From positions 22,796 through 86,795 of the forward strand of contig JAAAIG010000043.1 of NCBI GenBank assembly GCA_015852425.1: 64,000 bases of DNA. The letters run 5' to 3'. The notes beneath the pieces are model-generated. The model was not told the origin of the DNA. It did not search any database and worked only from the letters and a program-made list of their open reading frames with translations. The number at the start of each line of letters is the position of its first letter. The stretch's first letter is position 1. The stretch is from Gryganskiella cystojenkinii. Taxonomy: Eukaryota; Mortierellomycota; Mortierellomycetes; Mortierellales; Mortierellaceae. Below, piece by piece: positions 24,780-38,600 of the stretch. The position numbers were made by a program, and so were the translations under genes.

Positions 24780-25343
24780 TGACACCTTGAACCCCAGACT
24801 CGTCATTTTCCTCTTGGACTGTCGCCCTGGATTCTCGACCCTCAGGTTTCTATTTTTTGCCCTCACTCCCACACGCACCCCAGATCTATACTGTCTGTCT
24901 CTCTCTCCCTTATTTGTTCAGGATTCATACCGTTGACCCCTCTTCTCGGTGGATGAATCATAATTCTGCCACTGTCTCTTTTTCATTTTGGCAATGTCTT
25001 TCCCCTATGTTCATTATCCTGTCCATCCCAGTTCCACTCAACTGTTATTTTGTTTGACCCCCCTTTTTCTGTCTTTTTTTTCCACAACCGTCGAAACTAC
25101 TACAATTCAGATTCAGGGAGACACAAAGAGCGCGAAAACTCACTTAATTTCGTAATTCATTTTTGTTGTTGTTTGCATGGCGTAGCACCAGACCAAAGCG
25201 AGCATTGGCAACAGCAAAAAACGGGCCAGATTGCATCAAAGGCAAAAAAAACTGCACGGCACAGACTCTGGAACCTTACTGCTTGAAGAACCAAAGGAAG
25301 ACACAATCCTATCTGTGTTTGTCATTGTTCGATACACCATCGA

Positions 25344-28300
25344 ATGCCCTCCCTCCTGGCCACTTTGGGCAACAAACTCCTCGCCCGGACCCGTTCTCGA
25401 CGCTCCCGACGCCAAGCAACAGCATCAGAAAACTCAAACACAAACACAAACACAACAATATCGCCCACAAACATGGTATCTAACAGCAACAGCAGGAACA
25501 GCGCCTCGTCGGAAACAACATCGACGACGGGAACCACCCCCTCATTGCCTGCTTTATCCTTTTCTCCTCCTCATAAATTTTCCCTTTCCCTCCTTTCTTC
25601 CGCTTCTACTTTTCATCAACAACAACAACAGCAACAACAACAACCGGTGTTCACAACAAGCACACCCATACCACCGACTTTTCCCTCAGAGGCACCAATA
25701 GCGTCGTCATTAACATCCTCGCCTTCATCTTCGACGACATCTTTGTCGACGGTGCGTCACCAGCAGCAACACCAGGACGCACCACACGTACAACAGCAGC
25801 AGGGGCGACTTGTGTCCAAAAAATCTTCGATTTCTTCCTTCTCTTCTTCTCCTCCTCCCGATAGACCTCCTCCACCTCCCCCACGACCCCCGATCTCTGC
25901 TTATTCTGCGCTTTCATCCCTGAACAGCACTCTTTCTTTTTCTCCTACTCCCACACGTCATTTTCAACCGAATACAGCAGTCAACGCCCCCTCAACTTTT
26001 GCAGCGTTCGCATCTGAACCGGTCGTGGAGATCGAAGAAGGAGTCGAGGGAGAACAAGAAGCAGAAGGAAAAGCAACGGACACGCCTGTGGCACTGGAAA
26101 CTCTTTCTTCATCAAACACAAAAACAACAACACCTGGACCGAGCGCTGTTTTTGGATCCCTCACAAGGTTCTCACGAACGCGTCTTCTTTCCTTGACAAG
26201 AAAGACGCCCTCTTCCTCACAACTTCCGGTCCGACCACCACCAGCGCCACCACTCCCGTCTTTTCCTCCATCGATCCCCATCATCACTTCTTCTTTACCA
26301 CAACCTCTGCCTTCCCTTCAGTCGTCACCAGTATCTCGATCAAAGACCTTATTCGCGTTTCGAACAGGATCACGAAAAAAACCAAAGACACAACCTCCTC
26401 CTCTTTCACTGTCTTCTTCCCCTCCTCCCGTTCGTTATTTTCCTCCTCTTAGTCAACAGCAACAACAACAACGGCAGCAATCGTACTCCCCGACTCAAGG
26501 CACGCGCCTACATTCACATCCGCATTCGAAATCAACATCTCATTCATCCCCCCTGAATCCCTCATCTTCCACTCCTGTCCATCAACGACATCATCGTCCA
26601 CAACAAGGTGCGCAGACAGTGGCCACCTCGTCCACATCCAACTTTTCTGCAAACTCTTTTAAAACCTCGATCCGATCGCAGTCCACAAACCTTTTTTCTT
26701 TTAAACGGTTTCGTCGTCAACGTCCGAGGTCTTCAGACAACAACACCGCCTTGTTCTCTGGTTCCACTAAAGACCTGAAGAGACGACCCCCTCTCCCCTC
26801 TCCACAACATAAACCCTCTTCGTTTTTAACGACATCAATAGCTCCTGGTGGATTGCTGCTGGAGCACGACGTGGAGATGCAAAAGGTTGAATACATGACA
26901 GAATTGTACAGCGGAACTATCGACATGACATCCGTGGCAGCGACTCTGGCCTCAGAAGAGAGCGAGATCAACAACAATGAAAACAGTAACTCGGCATCTG
27001 AAGCAGCAACTGCGGGAACCTCCTCGTCCTCTTCGACAACGTCTGAATCCATCCCACAACGGCAAACATTGTCCTCGAAGCGCATGCGACCACCCCTGGC
27101 CGAGATATCAATCGCTTCCCCTTCTTTTCCTTCGTTGTCCACTTCAAAAGTTTCGACCAACCGTCCCGACTTGATTATGCACAGCAAGAACGGGTCCTCT
27201 TTCAACGGAAAAATCATCAGCCATAACAGCAACGTCAAGTACCAATCTAGCATCACCACAGCCGCAGCGGCCTTATCCTCGGCCCTTAACCTTAGTATCG
27301 ACACCAACTGTAACATTAGTAGTGTCAGCGACAACAGCAACAACAACAACAACAACAACAACAGCAGCAGCAGCAGCAATGATACCCCTTTTAATAATAA
27401 TAACACCAAGGAGAGAGCCGAAGGTCTGAGATCCGTGGCAGCAGCAATAGCCAGACGAGCCTCGGATCCAGATGATATCCTCTATTACCCTCCAACAACC
27501 GTTGCAGAGCCCTCCTTCTCGACTGAGCCAAAGTCAAGCCCAGCGACGTTGACAGCGACGTATTCATCGACGCCAGCGATCCCTCCCTCGGCGGCAACAA
27601 TACCTCAACATCATCATTCCTCGTCAGCCCCTCGCACGATGAAGAGTGGAGGTGTAGGTCTCTCCAGAGATGCGAAAAAAATCCGGGATCGTCTTCGAAA
27701 TTTGTGGTGGGACCCCAGTCGTCCTAAGGATCAGTATTCACAAGCAAGGCGGGATCCTAAGGTAAACATGGCTTTGGTTTCCCTATTTTTCCCAGATTTC
27801 CTTTTCCTATTCCTTTGACCTTTCTCCTATGCCCTTTTTTCTTCATTTCCAGCGTTTGTTGCCCGTTTCCCATTCTCATATCTCTCTTTTCTATTCTTCC
27901 CTTGTTGCGTTGTGTTGGCTCACACAACAGTTTAAGATTTTATTTTTTTTTTTTTACCCCTGAATCTGTTTGTCTTGTTTGTCCCATCCCCCATGCAATG
28001 CATGTTCTCTCCCTCTTCTTCCCAACGCTTTTGTGAACAAGATCGAACACACGAAGATGGATGTGCATTGGAGAGTCTGAGCCCTTTGTGGAGAGGATGA
28101 AAAAAAGAGAGATCGAGGAAGAGGGAGAGGTCCACGCTCACAAATATTGCATGCTGCTTGTTGCCAAATTATGCGCGATGCTGCTGAGACTCAGTGGAGA
28201 AAATGCGCGAACGCTGGCCGCATGTCCTTCGAGACTCTCGAGCCCATGTGTTGTGAAGATGGATGGATGTACCTTTCAGCTCAAAAAAAGGGAGATCAAT

Positions 28301-31300
28301 GCTTACGGAAACAACGCAAAAGTTAGAATCAACCCCCGATTTCTAACCTTCCAACAAACCGATCTCTCCCTTTTTTCTTTTTCATTTTTTTGCTGCGATT
28401 CACGATCTTGAACACAAATAGAACCAATACGTCCGTTTGGGAGAGGCACTTGCGGGGATCTTGCAAATCGTGCCACCGATCATTCAGAATGCTCGATCAT
28501 CGACCGCAGGGCTCGGTTTGCTTTCACATCCTCATCATCGTCATAGCCCTTCAAATGTTGTGGAGATTTTGCAAGAACCCAGACCCGCGGCACCATATTC
28601 ACCTTCGATCGCTCAGGCAACCGAGGCTTCTGCAGGGACCTTTCCCGCCTTGTCACCATTCAGTTCACCCACAGCGGCTTCGACCTCATTGTCGTTTCCA
28701 CCCACCACCAGCGGCGGCGGCAACGCAGTTGGTGGCAGTGACTTGCGAGCCAACGACACCAATAGCGGCGGAGGTGGAAGCGAGGGCAAGCGCAACAGTA
28801 GTGGCAGTGGTGGATCCATGCTATCTTCACCAGTTCGTACTCGCGCCCGGACCACGTCCTCGAATTCAAACACAACGATCAGTGCGACCCGATACCAGAT
28901 TGCAACCAGTATCCTTCAACCTCCTGAGCCACCGCTCATGGATGTAAATCAACCTTCCGTGATTCGACCGCTCAAAGGCGCTATGCTAGGAGAGCCCGCG
29001 TTGAGCACGATCCTGGCCAGCAGTTCCAGCTCATTTTCGACCCTATCGCAACAGGATTCATCCTTTTTACCCTCCTTCAGTGCGAGCAACAACAATAGCA
29101 GACCGGAGAGTCACGAAATCTTGACTGGGAAACTGTTGTCGCTCGCGAGGACCATGACGGGAGCGATCAAGACCCTGTGTGAACAACAAAACGAAAAAGT
29201 CTTGCGATTTGATGACGACATGATTATGCAGCTCTTGTTGCAGTGGGAACAAGAAGCTGGCGGAGGCAATGAGAATGATGTCGATGACGAGGATGGGGCA
29301 GAGGATGCTGCAATGACCTCACCACTGGGCCTCCTCCCCAATAACGGGAGCACGACCTCGTTAGTGAGCTTGGGTGCAACCAATGCGCTGGAACGGTATC
29401 AACTGCTGGTTGGTCGCGTCTGGGAAGAGACCAACGTGATCCTGGTAAACATCCGGAAAGTCCGAGACTTAGTCGAGTTTGGAACGGTGCAACATTACCA
29501 CGAGTTTGACGACGCCGATTCAGAAGAAGACGCGGCCGAAAGGGACGAGCAGATCAAGAACGTAATGTATCCCCTCTGTCAAGGTTCGTTATATGCGCAG
29601 TTTAACATCCAACATACGACAACGTTATTGATCCTTCGCTTTTTTTTTTTTTTTTTTGGTTGCGCATTGCGATTTTACTGCAGAACCTTTATCCGGCCCT
29701 GCTCAGCCACGCGAACGGATTGGTTACCGTCTTGGGGGAATTGCTGGAGTGCGTTTCTGGTATTCTTAGATTAGTCGGGACAATCAAACAGCGAAGGAGT
29801 ATGGATGCCGGTAACAGTATCACGACAAGCAGTGGCACTCGGGAACTCGGTTCACCTCTCTCTCCAGACTCAGAGCTACTCAGTGGTGGTCGCCGATATG
29901 ATTATCCCGCCCCTGGCCAATCCTCTTTGATTACCGGGTTCATGAGCGAGGAGCCTCGACCAATCAAACATCTGGACCCGGCCATGATGAAGAAACTCAA
30001 ACGCAAGACCCCACGGTTCAAGTCCATAGCGGACAAAGTCCGAAAGACTGTCTCGGAGTTCACGAAAAAGTCAACCCACTCTGTCTTGAATTTTTTGCCC
30101 CCTTTGGGCGATGGGACCAACGAAGGGTTCCACTGGGATTCTTATTCAGATGGAGATTACGAATCAGAGGAATGGATCGCGTCCGAAATGGTATCCTCGA
30201 ACTGGGGTGAACAATCTTCAGCTTCTTATAATTCGACATCCTCGTATAACTTCCGGACCTTCTCCCCACCCTCGAGCCCGAGTCATCTAAACAGGTCGCC
30301 AGATTATAATTATGGGCCTGCAGGACCAACAGGAGCAGGAGGGCAAGGGCGTGGGCATCGTCGGTTGAGTTCCAAGGATTCGTCAACGGTGGCAGCTGGA
30401 TTACGGGATCAGTACTGGCCTGGCTCGACGCGTCTTGGGTTGTCGGATGATAGCAGCCCGGGTCCAATTTCTCCATTCAACAATGCCGCTGGGTACTTTT
30501 CACAGGCGGCAGGAGGAGCTGGTACGCAACCGGATATGACCACACTCATCGCACCAACCTCAGCGGTGGATCCAATCTCTTTTACGTCCAATAGAAAATC
30601 CCTGGAATCGTCAAGAGAATGCCGACTGAGTTCCTTGGCGTCCTCGCTTCCAGAAACGACCTCGTATTCTCCACCGATGAGATCACCCAAGTCGGACGAC
30701 AGTGGAAGGCGAACCTCCATTTTCGGTCGAAGAGGCTCGCAGGTAATGTGTGCTTTTTACCGAATGATTGCGTCTTTATTTTTTAGAATGATCGTTTTGT
30801 CTCGTGCAATTGGGCTGACACTGAGATATATATTTTTGTAACACCACTCCTTGTTTACTGCAGCAGACCCAAGCTTTCACAGGAACGAGTATTTCCTCGC
30901 CGATCCCGACCATCTCTCGACCTTTCTCGGTTCATTCTTCAGGGTCCGAGTCTCATACAACGCCATCCAAGAATAATTACAGGGCGCGTCCACCGAAACC
31001 ACCGGGTGCCTTATCACCGATGCCACCGTCGCCGACCCATTCGTATTTCAAGGCTGATGAGTTGATGAACGAGACCTCGAGTTTCAGAGAGGGAGCCCTG
31101 GAGAGGAGTGGGTCCTACCTGGCGACGAGGAGTCTTTCTCCATTGCAGTCTGCGCCTCTGATTTTGGATTCGCCGTTCACACGTCAGACCAGTATCCGGA
31201 TGGGGACGGATCGGAACAGGTACTCGATCCGGATGCCTGCGGACGAAATTGCTATCGGACCCTTGGAGCCGTCTTCGTCCTCCATGGATGCGACTTCACC

Positions 31301-34300
31301 AGACAGTCACGGTGGCTCCTCGACTTCGTTTTGGAGAAGGAAGAGTTTCAGTGATGCTGCGGATAAGAATTGGCAATCTCTGAGACATCAGTCGATGGTC
31401 TCGGAGAGATCCCTGTCCTCTTCCATTCGCATGACTACCTTTGATTTCCAGATCCCGTTCTTTTCAAGGGCGAACAGTTCTGTATCTCAAAAATCACTTG
31501 CATCGAGAAGGTCGAGACCATTGTCTGCATCGGCTGCGGGTATCTTCATGACCTCTATTGATGCTGCGGGTCTCTCCGGCGCATCGCCAGCAATGTCAAC
31601 GTCCTCGAGACCACGCATGTCAGATTTCGGAAACAACCGTCGGCATTCCAGTCCATTGTTGGCAGCCTCAGACGAGAGGATACTTTCAGAGGCATTGTCA
31701 CCGCAGAGTCAAAATACCAGTCGTCGACAAAGTATTGTCTCGCAACACAGCATGCAGTCACATAGTTCGACGAACCGGAGTTCTGTTCATATGATGCCAA
31801 TTGTGGACGAAGATTCTCAACAGCAGCAACAACAACTACAGTCCATGTCTTCACCTTCACTGTCTTCATCGCCTCACTCGACCCGTACTGGGGAACTTCC
31901 TCGACCGCTTGATGCCCTTGTTGGTTCAGATCTTGAAATCTTGAAGATTGCGCCAAGACCTCGATTGATCCAGCAACAGAGCTATCAAGAAACCAGTCGA
32001 CGGAACGGTAAAGATGTAGTCTTGCCGGAGCTTGGTCCAAGGGATACGGCCACAGCGGAGGACGATCGAACCGTGGAAGTCAAACGTCGACCGATCTCGA
32101 GCTCTCGATTTGGGGATATGAGAAAGGCCTGGGAGATTTTGAACCTGGACGTCAAACGACTGAACCAATACTCTGACTTGAGGGTTTATGCCAAGACCAA
32201 TAGTAGGTTTGAAATATTGCGTTGACTTTCTCTGCGATTTGATGGCGCCTCGCTTCTGCTCATCATTCTAACCATATTATTATCTCACGACGAAAATGGT
32301 AGATGCCCAGATCAACCAATGGGCATTGAATCATCCCAACGCCTTGAAGAGCGTCTCGTCCCCACAAGTCCTAAATATTGGTGAAAACGGGATCGATGTG
32401 CTCGTGATGGAGATTGCGGGCGATTATCTCCAAGTCGTCGCTGGTTTACTCGAAAAATTGATTGAGCGACTAGCGGATGAAAATGCGCAAGACGGAGAGT
32501 ATGTCAGCACGTTCTTACTCTCACACTCATTTTTCATCGACTCTGAGGATCTATTGGATCGGCTGATGGCTCGGTTCCATATTCAACCGCGCCAGGGTGA
32601 GATTCTCTACTTCGAGAAATGGCAAACCGTCATTCAGGTCAAGATCTTGTGTGTCTTCAACCGCTGGATCCAGATCCAGTACGAGGATTTCGAGCTAAAC
32701 CCGATACTGTTAAAGACACTGAGAAGATTTTTGGAAGTCGATGTGCGCTCCGCTGGGTTTGCGATGGAAGCCGAGTACATCGAACGGAAAATCTCCATCA
32801 GGGTAAGGCGCATTTCGTGTGGGAACAAAGAAAAAAAGGAATATATTCAACCTCAGTGATGACCTTCATCTTCTCGTTCTTAAATTTGACTCGTATTTTT
32901 TTTTTTGTTCGTTCGTAGGCACTTTCACCCCTCAAGAACTGCAGCGTAATCATGGAACAAAGTCGATTCTGCTTGCAGCGCTCCAGGACTCGGAAACTCA
33001 GTCTCTCTAGATCCCAAAATCGAAGTCCTGGTCCTGGTCAGCAACCACTTTCGCCTGCAGCAATGATGACCTCTTCGCTGGACCCGATCCCACCTTCACC
33101 TGTCGAGCATGCGATCGAATACGGCCCCACTCCAGAACTCGAGTCGGATTCTCCAATCCGTGATCTGGATGCGCAGGATCTAGCCCGTTATTTAACTGTG
33201 GCAGACATGAGAGCCTTCAGGGGCATCACAGTCTTTGAGTTGATGACAGGGTGGTGGAAGAGACGCAGGGCAATGGAGAACATGAAGGAGGCCGCCGAGC
33301 CCAATGCAAGTGGTGGTGTTGATGTGGACAGCGATGGTGCCATTGAAGCCTTTACACGTCGCGCTAACATGCTCAGTTACTGGGTCGCCCATGAGATTGT
33401 CAGCTGCAAGCGAACCAAGCATCGACGAGAGGTCATCAAAAAGTTTATCGACGTTGCAATGAAATGTCGCGAGCTCAACAACCTTCACACGACCATGTTC
33501 ATCGTCTCTGCCTTGACGTCTAAACCCGTTACTCGTCTCAAGAAGACTTGGAAGGTAAACAAACACAACATACTTTATTGAGGTGTTTTTTACGAAAGAA
33601 GGTATATCAGAAATTAACGCCTCCAATATCACTTTTATTACTGTGTGGATCGTGTTTTAGAGTATGGACAAGGATAAGGAGATTTTGAGTGAACTAGAAA
33701 AGTTGTTGGACCCCTCGAGTAACATGCGTCACTACCGACAAGCGATCGCAGCTGCCAGTGCACCTGCGATTCCGTTTTTGCGTAAGTCTTGATCTCAATG
33801 CTATGGTATTTTTAAATGTTCTGTTCTGGGCCTTTTTTTCTTCGTCTTTCATCGTTATGAACTGACATCGTCTCTCGACCACGAATGTTATAGCAATTTT
33901 GCTTAAGGACATTACCTTCATCTTGGACGGCAATCCGACCATGATTGCTTCTCAAGCGAGCGTAAAGCCTGCATTCACTTCTGCAGACGGAACCGCAGCC
34001 TCAGTCGCTGTCGGTGCCTCGACTTCCGCTTCTGCGCCAAACTCTTCGTCCGGAGCAGGTACCAGGACCACAGGCGGCTCGGGATCGCCCAAGCCCGAGC
34101 GTGCCATGTTGGTCAACTTTGACAAGTTCCGTCGGTTGACCCAATATGTCGAGAACGTCGTAGACATGGCCAAATCCGTCGATTACTGGTTTGAGACCCA
34201 ACTCTTGCGTCAAGCCCGAGTCTTCCGACCCTCGTCCCCGAGCAACGTCAGTGGCGGTATGAACGACAACGATTCTCAGCATGGATCGATTCATTCCATC

Positions 34301-34735
34301 TCGTTCCGCCGCTTGAACAAGAACGATACCGGCGGCACGAGCAGTAATATCAGCTTTGGTCAATCGAGCAACATCAGCGGCAGTACTCCAATCGGAGGCG
34401 CTTCACGAGGCGTGTTGGACAATATTTCCGAGATTGTGGAGCGTCGGTTGGTGAAGGCCTCGGGTCTCTATGGTGCACATCAGCGAGTCATCGAGGTCGA
34501 GTTCTCGACGAAACCGAAACAATCGACCAGTATTTGGAAGACTGGCATGCAGGCTGCTTCCGGTGGAGGTGGAGGAAGTACTGGCGGAGGCGGTGGTTAT
34601 GGCGGATCCGGTGGTGCCTCAGCGTCAGGCAGTGTGATTGGCCAATATGGGCAGCAAGGCGAAACTGTGATCCGAGCCGTTCAGGGTGAAGAAGAGTACC
34701 TGATGGGACTAAGTATCCTCTGTGAGTCTTATTGA
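25344..34735 (+). CDS. Giant Ras guanine-nucleotide exchange factor (RasGEF)
   Basis: Eight exons: 25344-27761, 28422-29561, 29684-30742, 30867-32202, 32303-32802, 32919-33554, 33661-33781 and 33894-34735. All junctions agree in phase, and the protein has 2683 residues. Exon 1 (806 residues) is almost wholly low complexity (Ser, Pro, Thr, polyGln, polyAsn). Exon 2 and the start of exon 3 contain helical segments such as YVRLGEALAGILQIVPPII and NLYPALLSHANGLVTVLGEL. The RasGEF N-terminal domain is at about 2015-2145, ending in EKWQTVIQVKILCVFNRWIQ. The catalytic CDC25-type domain is at about 2232-2640 and includes the LTVADMRAF segment, HEIVSC, RREVIKKFIDVAMKCRELNN, SALTSKPVTRLKKTW and FLPILLKDITFILDGNPT, with Gly/Ser-rich insertions after the helical hairpin. 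It should load GTP onto a Ras-family GTPase at membranes. Intron 1 is long (660 bp). A GTGAGT near the stop could be a donor, but the stop just beyond suits the family length. The 30864/30867 acceptor is ambiguous by one codon. Confidence 0.88.
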
Positions 34736-35689
34736 GAGGAGAGAGGGTGGTTGACAATTCCTAAAAAATGTATTATACCATAGAATAAGTAAATGAAAAG
34801 AAAGTACTGTCCCTGCATATATGCGCCTATTCCCTTTTTCGATTCATTCGGCAATGACAAAAAAAAAAGGTGCAAGCGCGAGTTTCTTCGCTTTTCTTCA
34901 AAAAACGAACGACGACGACATCAAACCTGTCTTTGCAATTTAAGCGAGTAACTAATATCAACGACACACAATGTCGCTACATAGACGCAGAACCAGAGAT
35001 GTCAAAGTCTCTATGAAAAAGTTGCTCTTTGGAGTTCAATGCAAAATACCGAGTCACGGAGGGAGGGAGAAGAGAACGAGAGAGAGAGAGGAAGGAGCCA
35101 CAACCCGTGTGATGTGAGTGGGTTGAGCTGGGGAGGAATAAAGAAACAAGGATGTCGCATGTCCGTGTTTGTCCCCTGCCCTTCTTTTTTTGGGTTGTGG
35201 CACCACCACATAAAATGCATCATGCCAGCAAAACTGCATTGGAGGAAAGAAAAAAATCGAAACGGTCAAAAACGGGGCTTTTCCCTTTTTTTTTTTTGGG
35301 CATCTTTGCCGTGTCTTCGCCAATTCGATTTGTTTACTTTTGTTACTCCCTCACCCCTTCTTCTCTTCCTCTTTCTTCTTTTTTCGCCTTCACTCCTCCG
35401 CATCACCCCTCATTTATTTTTTTGTCGAACAGCCTCTCATTCCTCTTTTTCCAAATAGCAGCAAAAATCTCGCTTTTTTACAATTCACTGTCAGAAAAGG
35501 TATTTCCTCCACAGAACATCGCGCTTCTTTTTTTCTCCGACCCTGACGCGCGTCATTTCATCCCCGCAGCCATTCGTTCAATGGGATCACATTCATCCTA
35601 CGTTTCGACTCAATCCTTTTCTTCTCTTTCTCATTGATTTTTCAGACAGTTCCATTAAAGAAGAAGGAAAAAATAGAAGTCATAAAAGA
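34736..35689. other. Intergenic region between RasGEF and F-box genes
   Basis: No gene seen. The last 350 bp are T- and C-rich, like the leaders of the other plus-strand genes here. Confidence 0.4.
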
Positions 35690-38600
35690 ATGCCCCCCAC
35701 AGGACCGACTCCAACTCCTTTGTCGTCGTCCTTATCCGCGTCGGCAGCTAAGTCAATAACATCAAGACAAACAGCGACCCCTGCAACAGCAACTGGATCA
35801 ATAACAGCATCAACAACAAGGCGGGAAACCACCGCACCAGCACCGGCACCCGCAGCAGTAGCATCAACAACAACTACTACTACTAATACTACAAAAATAA
35901 CGAAATCAGCGACCCCTTTACGGTTCTCCTCAACCTCGACCTCAAACTCGAGCCCGACTCCAACACCGCAGCAAAAACAACAACAACAACAACAATCGCC
36001 TTTAGCACTAAGAAACGGAAAGGGTGCCCTGGTGATCCCCGAGATTCTGGAACTCATCTTGCTACATGTTCTTGCGCAGTTCCAATCGTCATCTTGTTAC
36101 CACGTTGGGCGTTACTACAAGCAACAGCAACAGCAGCAGCAGCGCAAACAGTCTTATACCTTGCACTCTACTACTTCTTCTTCTTCACTCTCTCCTACGT
36201 CACCGTCTCATCAACAACAACAACCACCTCTCTCCAACTCAAACACTTTTACGCCTAAACCCTTGACTATTGATATCCAAAGACAGGTACGAGCGCAGAG
36301 ACCCGAATCGAATCATCTGGCATTTCTCCGCGTCTGTCGGCATTGGTACCAAGTCGGAGAACCCTTGATCTGGAAGGATGTGAAGTGGTCGGACACGCAA
36401 CAGAGATGGGTGCATGAGCGGATATGGAACCATTGGCATCGGGTCCGCAGTCTCGAGTTTGAGTATGGTAAACGGACCACGGACACAGAGACGCATCCGG
36501 CGCCAATCACACCTGTTACTGCGAATGGAGGACCTGTGGGGCTCATCTCGACCACTGTCTCTTCAACGGGATCAACTGTTATGCGATCACCCTCACCCTC
36601 ACCAGGAAGGTCAGCAAACGGATCAGCTCGAGTGCGGAACCTTCTTGCTGGAGGAAACGGATCTTCGTTGGGGAACAGTTCGTTACCAGTCATCCACAAC
36701 GGTGCGGATCGACCGATGACACCACCTACCTTGCGTATGCGCCCAGATCAGAGAATAGGCCAATCGTCCGAAACAATAGGAATGGAAGGCGCGGGAGTTG
36801 CCGGGGGGCCTGTTGGACACTGGCAGCCAAAAATCGAACTCGGAGATGCGCTCGGGGATCTAGCCCAAGCCATGTCCAAGCCTCCCCGGACATTTCACTG
36901 GAGTCACCAACAGCAACAACGACCCTCACCCTCGTCATTCTCGTCGTCTTCGCCCACATCCTCCTCTCGGTTTAATGTCTCAATACCCTTGCGACTTAAA
37001 GAAGTCTCAGGAGTGTACCATCGACCGTACAAACTGTTTCTCCCCATCTGTCCACAACTGACGTCCTTGACCCTGACGGGTCTCTTTCGACTGGAAAACT
37101 TTTTGGAGTGCATCTTGCCGTTTGTTCCTGAGCTGACGTACTTGGATATCTGTTTAAGGTGTTACGAGTGGCGGGACGAGATCCGACTGGACAAAGTGTT
37201 GAGGACATGTCCCAAACTCCAGTACTTGTCTGTGGATCGAAACATGATTGGTAGCGTTCATTTCCGGGAACCGTTGGTCGTTGACGGTTCCGATCCGGTC
37301 AGGAACGGGCAGGATAGTTTGTCGTCACAGATGGAGGTCGACGCCAGCATGGAGGACAGTGACGATGAGGACGATGTTCATGGCGATGAACACTATGCAG
37401 GAAACGAGTGGCATCGCCGGTTTGCCAAGGAGGTCGTCTGCAAGCCCGAATTCAAAACTACAAGCGAAGAGACTGTGCTGGATCAAGCCCTAGAAACATA
37501 TCACTCAACTGTCACCGCCACTGATTCCACAGTCTCGTCCGATACCCGACCCACCCCGAACAGTCGTGGCACCAGTAGCACAGGAAGAAGTCAAAAACCC
37601 CTGCCCAGGGTCAACGGACGACTCCAACGACAACAGCGACTCCAACGGCCCTTGGTGCTAAAGACACTTAAGCTGAAAAAGATCCGGATGACAGAGCAGG
37701 ACTTCTTGTCACTGATTCGTCGATGTCCACAACTGGAGGAGATGGACGTTTTTAGTACGATCCTCTGGGGTTGGTCACCGGCCTTCCTCGGGAACGTGGC
37801 AAAGTACTGCCCCCGAATCAGACATTTGCATCTCACGACGAATTATGTCACGCATGAAGCCGGTGGCCCCCCTGGTCTCACGAATAATCCGGCTTCACAA
37901 GGAGTCGCCATTTTGGACCCGATGGACCCAGAATCTCAACCTGCTACCACTGTCGACAATAATCTCACCATCTCGCAGGAACTCATTCCGCCACATCAAC
38001 CTTCAATGCAATATCACCAACCTGTTCAGACCGCCCCACCGTCTTTCCCCGAAGGTGAACTCCTATACGATCCAGTCATTGGACTGATCAAACTCTACCC
38101 GGACCTGATCTCGTACGACGCTAGGTTTGTCCGATTTCAGGACCAGGCTCTGCTAACGCTTCAACAACACTGTCGACATCTCGAACGACTGGATTTGACC
38201 TCTTGCCGAGAAGTGAGCTCTAAGTCTCTTGACACGTTCTTGCGCTGGACTCCAACTCTCCGCCATTTATCTGCGAGTCAGGTCATGTTCCAGGTGGAGC
38301 GCTTGATCCAGGTCTCGGAGCTACACCAACGTCGGCATCGTCGGCATCCCGCCAGGGAACCTAGCGTCGACCCATACGGAGTCGATAGTGACATGGAATC
38401 AAGTGCTGAAGAGGACGAAGGAGAGGACGAAGTAGAGGATGAGTACGATTTCGAAAACGGAGATTTGGACGGTCCGTTGATTAGAGAAGAACTCGTCCCG
38501 CGTTGGTGGGCCTGTCAGTGGCTCGAGACGTTGATTCTCGGAATCCAGAACCCGGCTTTGAACCCTCACAAACAAAGGAAATTCTATGTTCCTGTCGAAG

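Larger units (their letters stand above)
21181..25343. other. Gene-poor region of 4.2 kb
   Basis: No coding sequence that I can support on either strand. Frames here are short and read as T-rich or C-rich low-complexity sequence. It includes a 97-N gap (22027-22123), a poly-G run near 23539-23550 and a 69-bp tandem duplication (24642-24779). The last kilobase is pyrimidine-rich and probably holds the RasGEF promoter and leader. A gene interrupted by the N gap cannot be excluded. Confidence 0.4.

Noticed and set aside
25231..25701. 156-codon frame overlapping the RasGEF start
   Set aside because: Shifted frame of repetitive CAA/ACA DNA. The RasGEF frame is the one continuing for 806 codons to a good donor.
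26717..27409. 230-codon minus-strand frame opposite RasGEF exon 1
   Set aside because: Poly-Leu and Val reading of the AAC/AGC/GCA repeats on the other strand, a codon-composition shadow.
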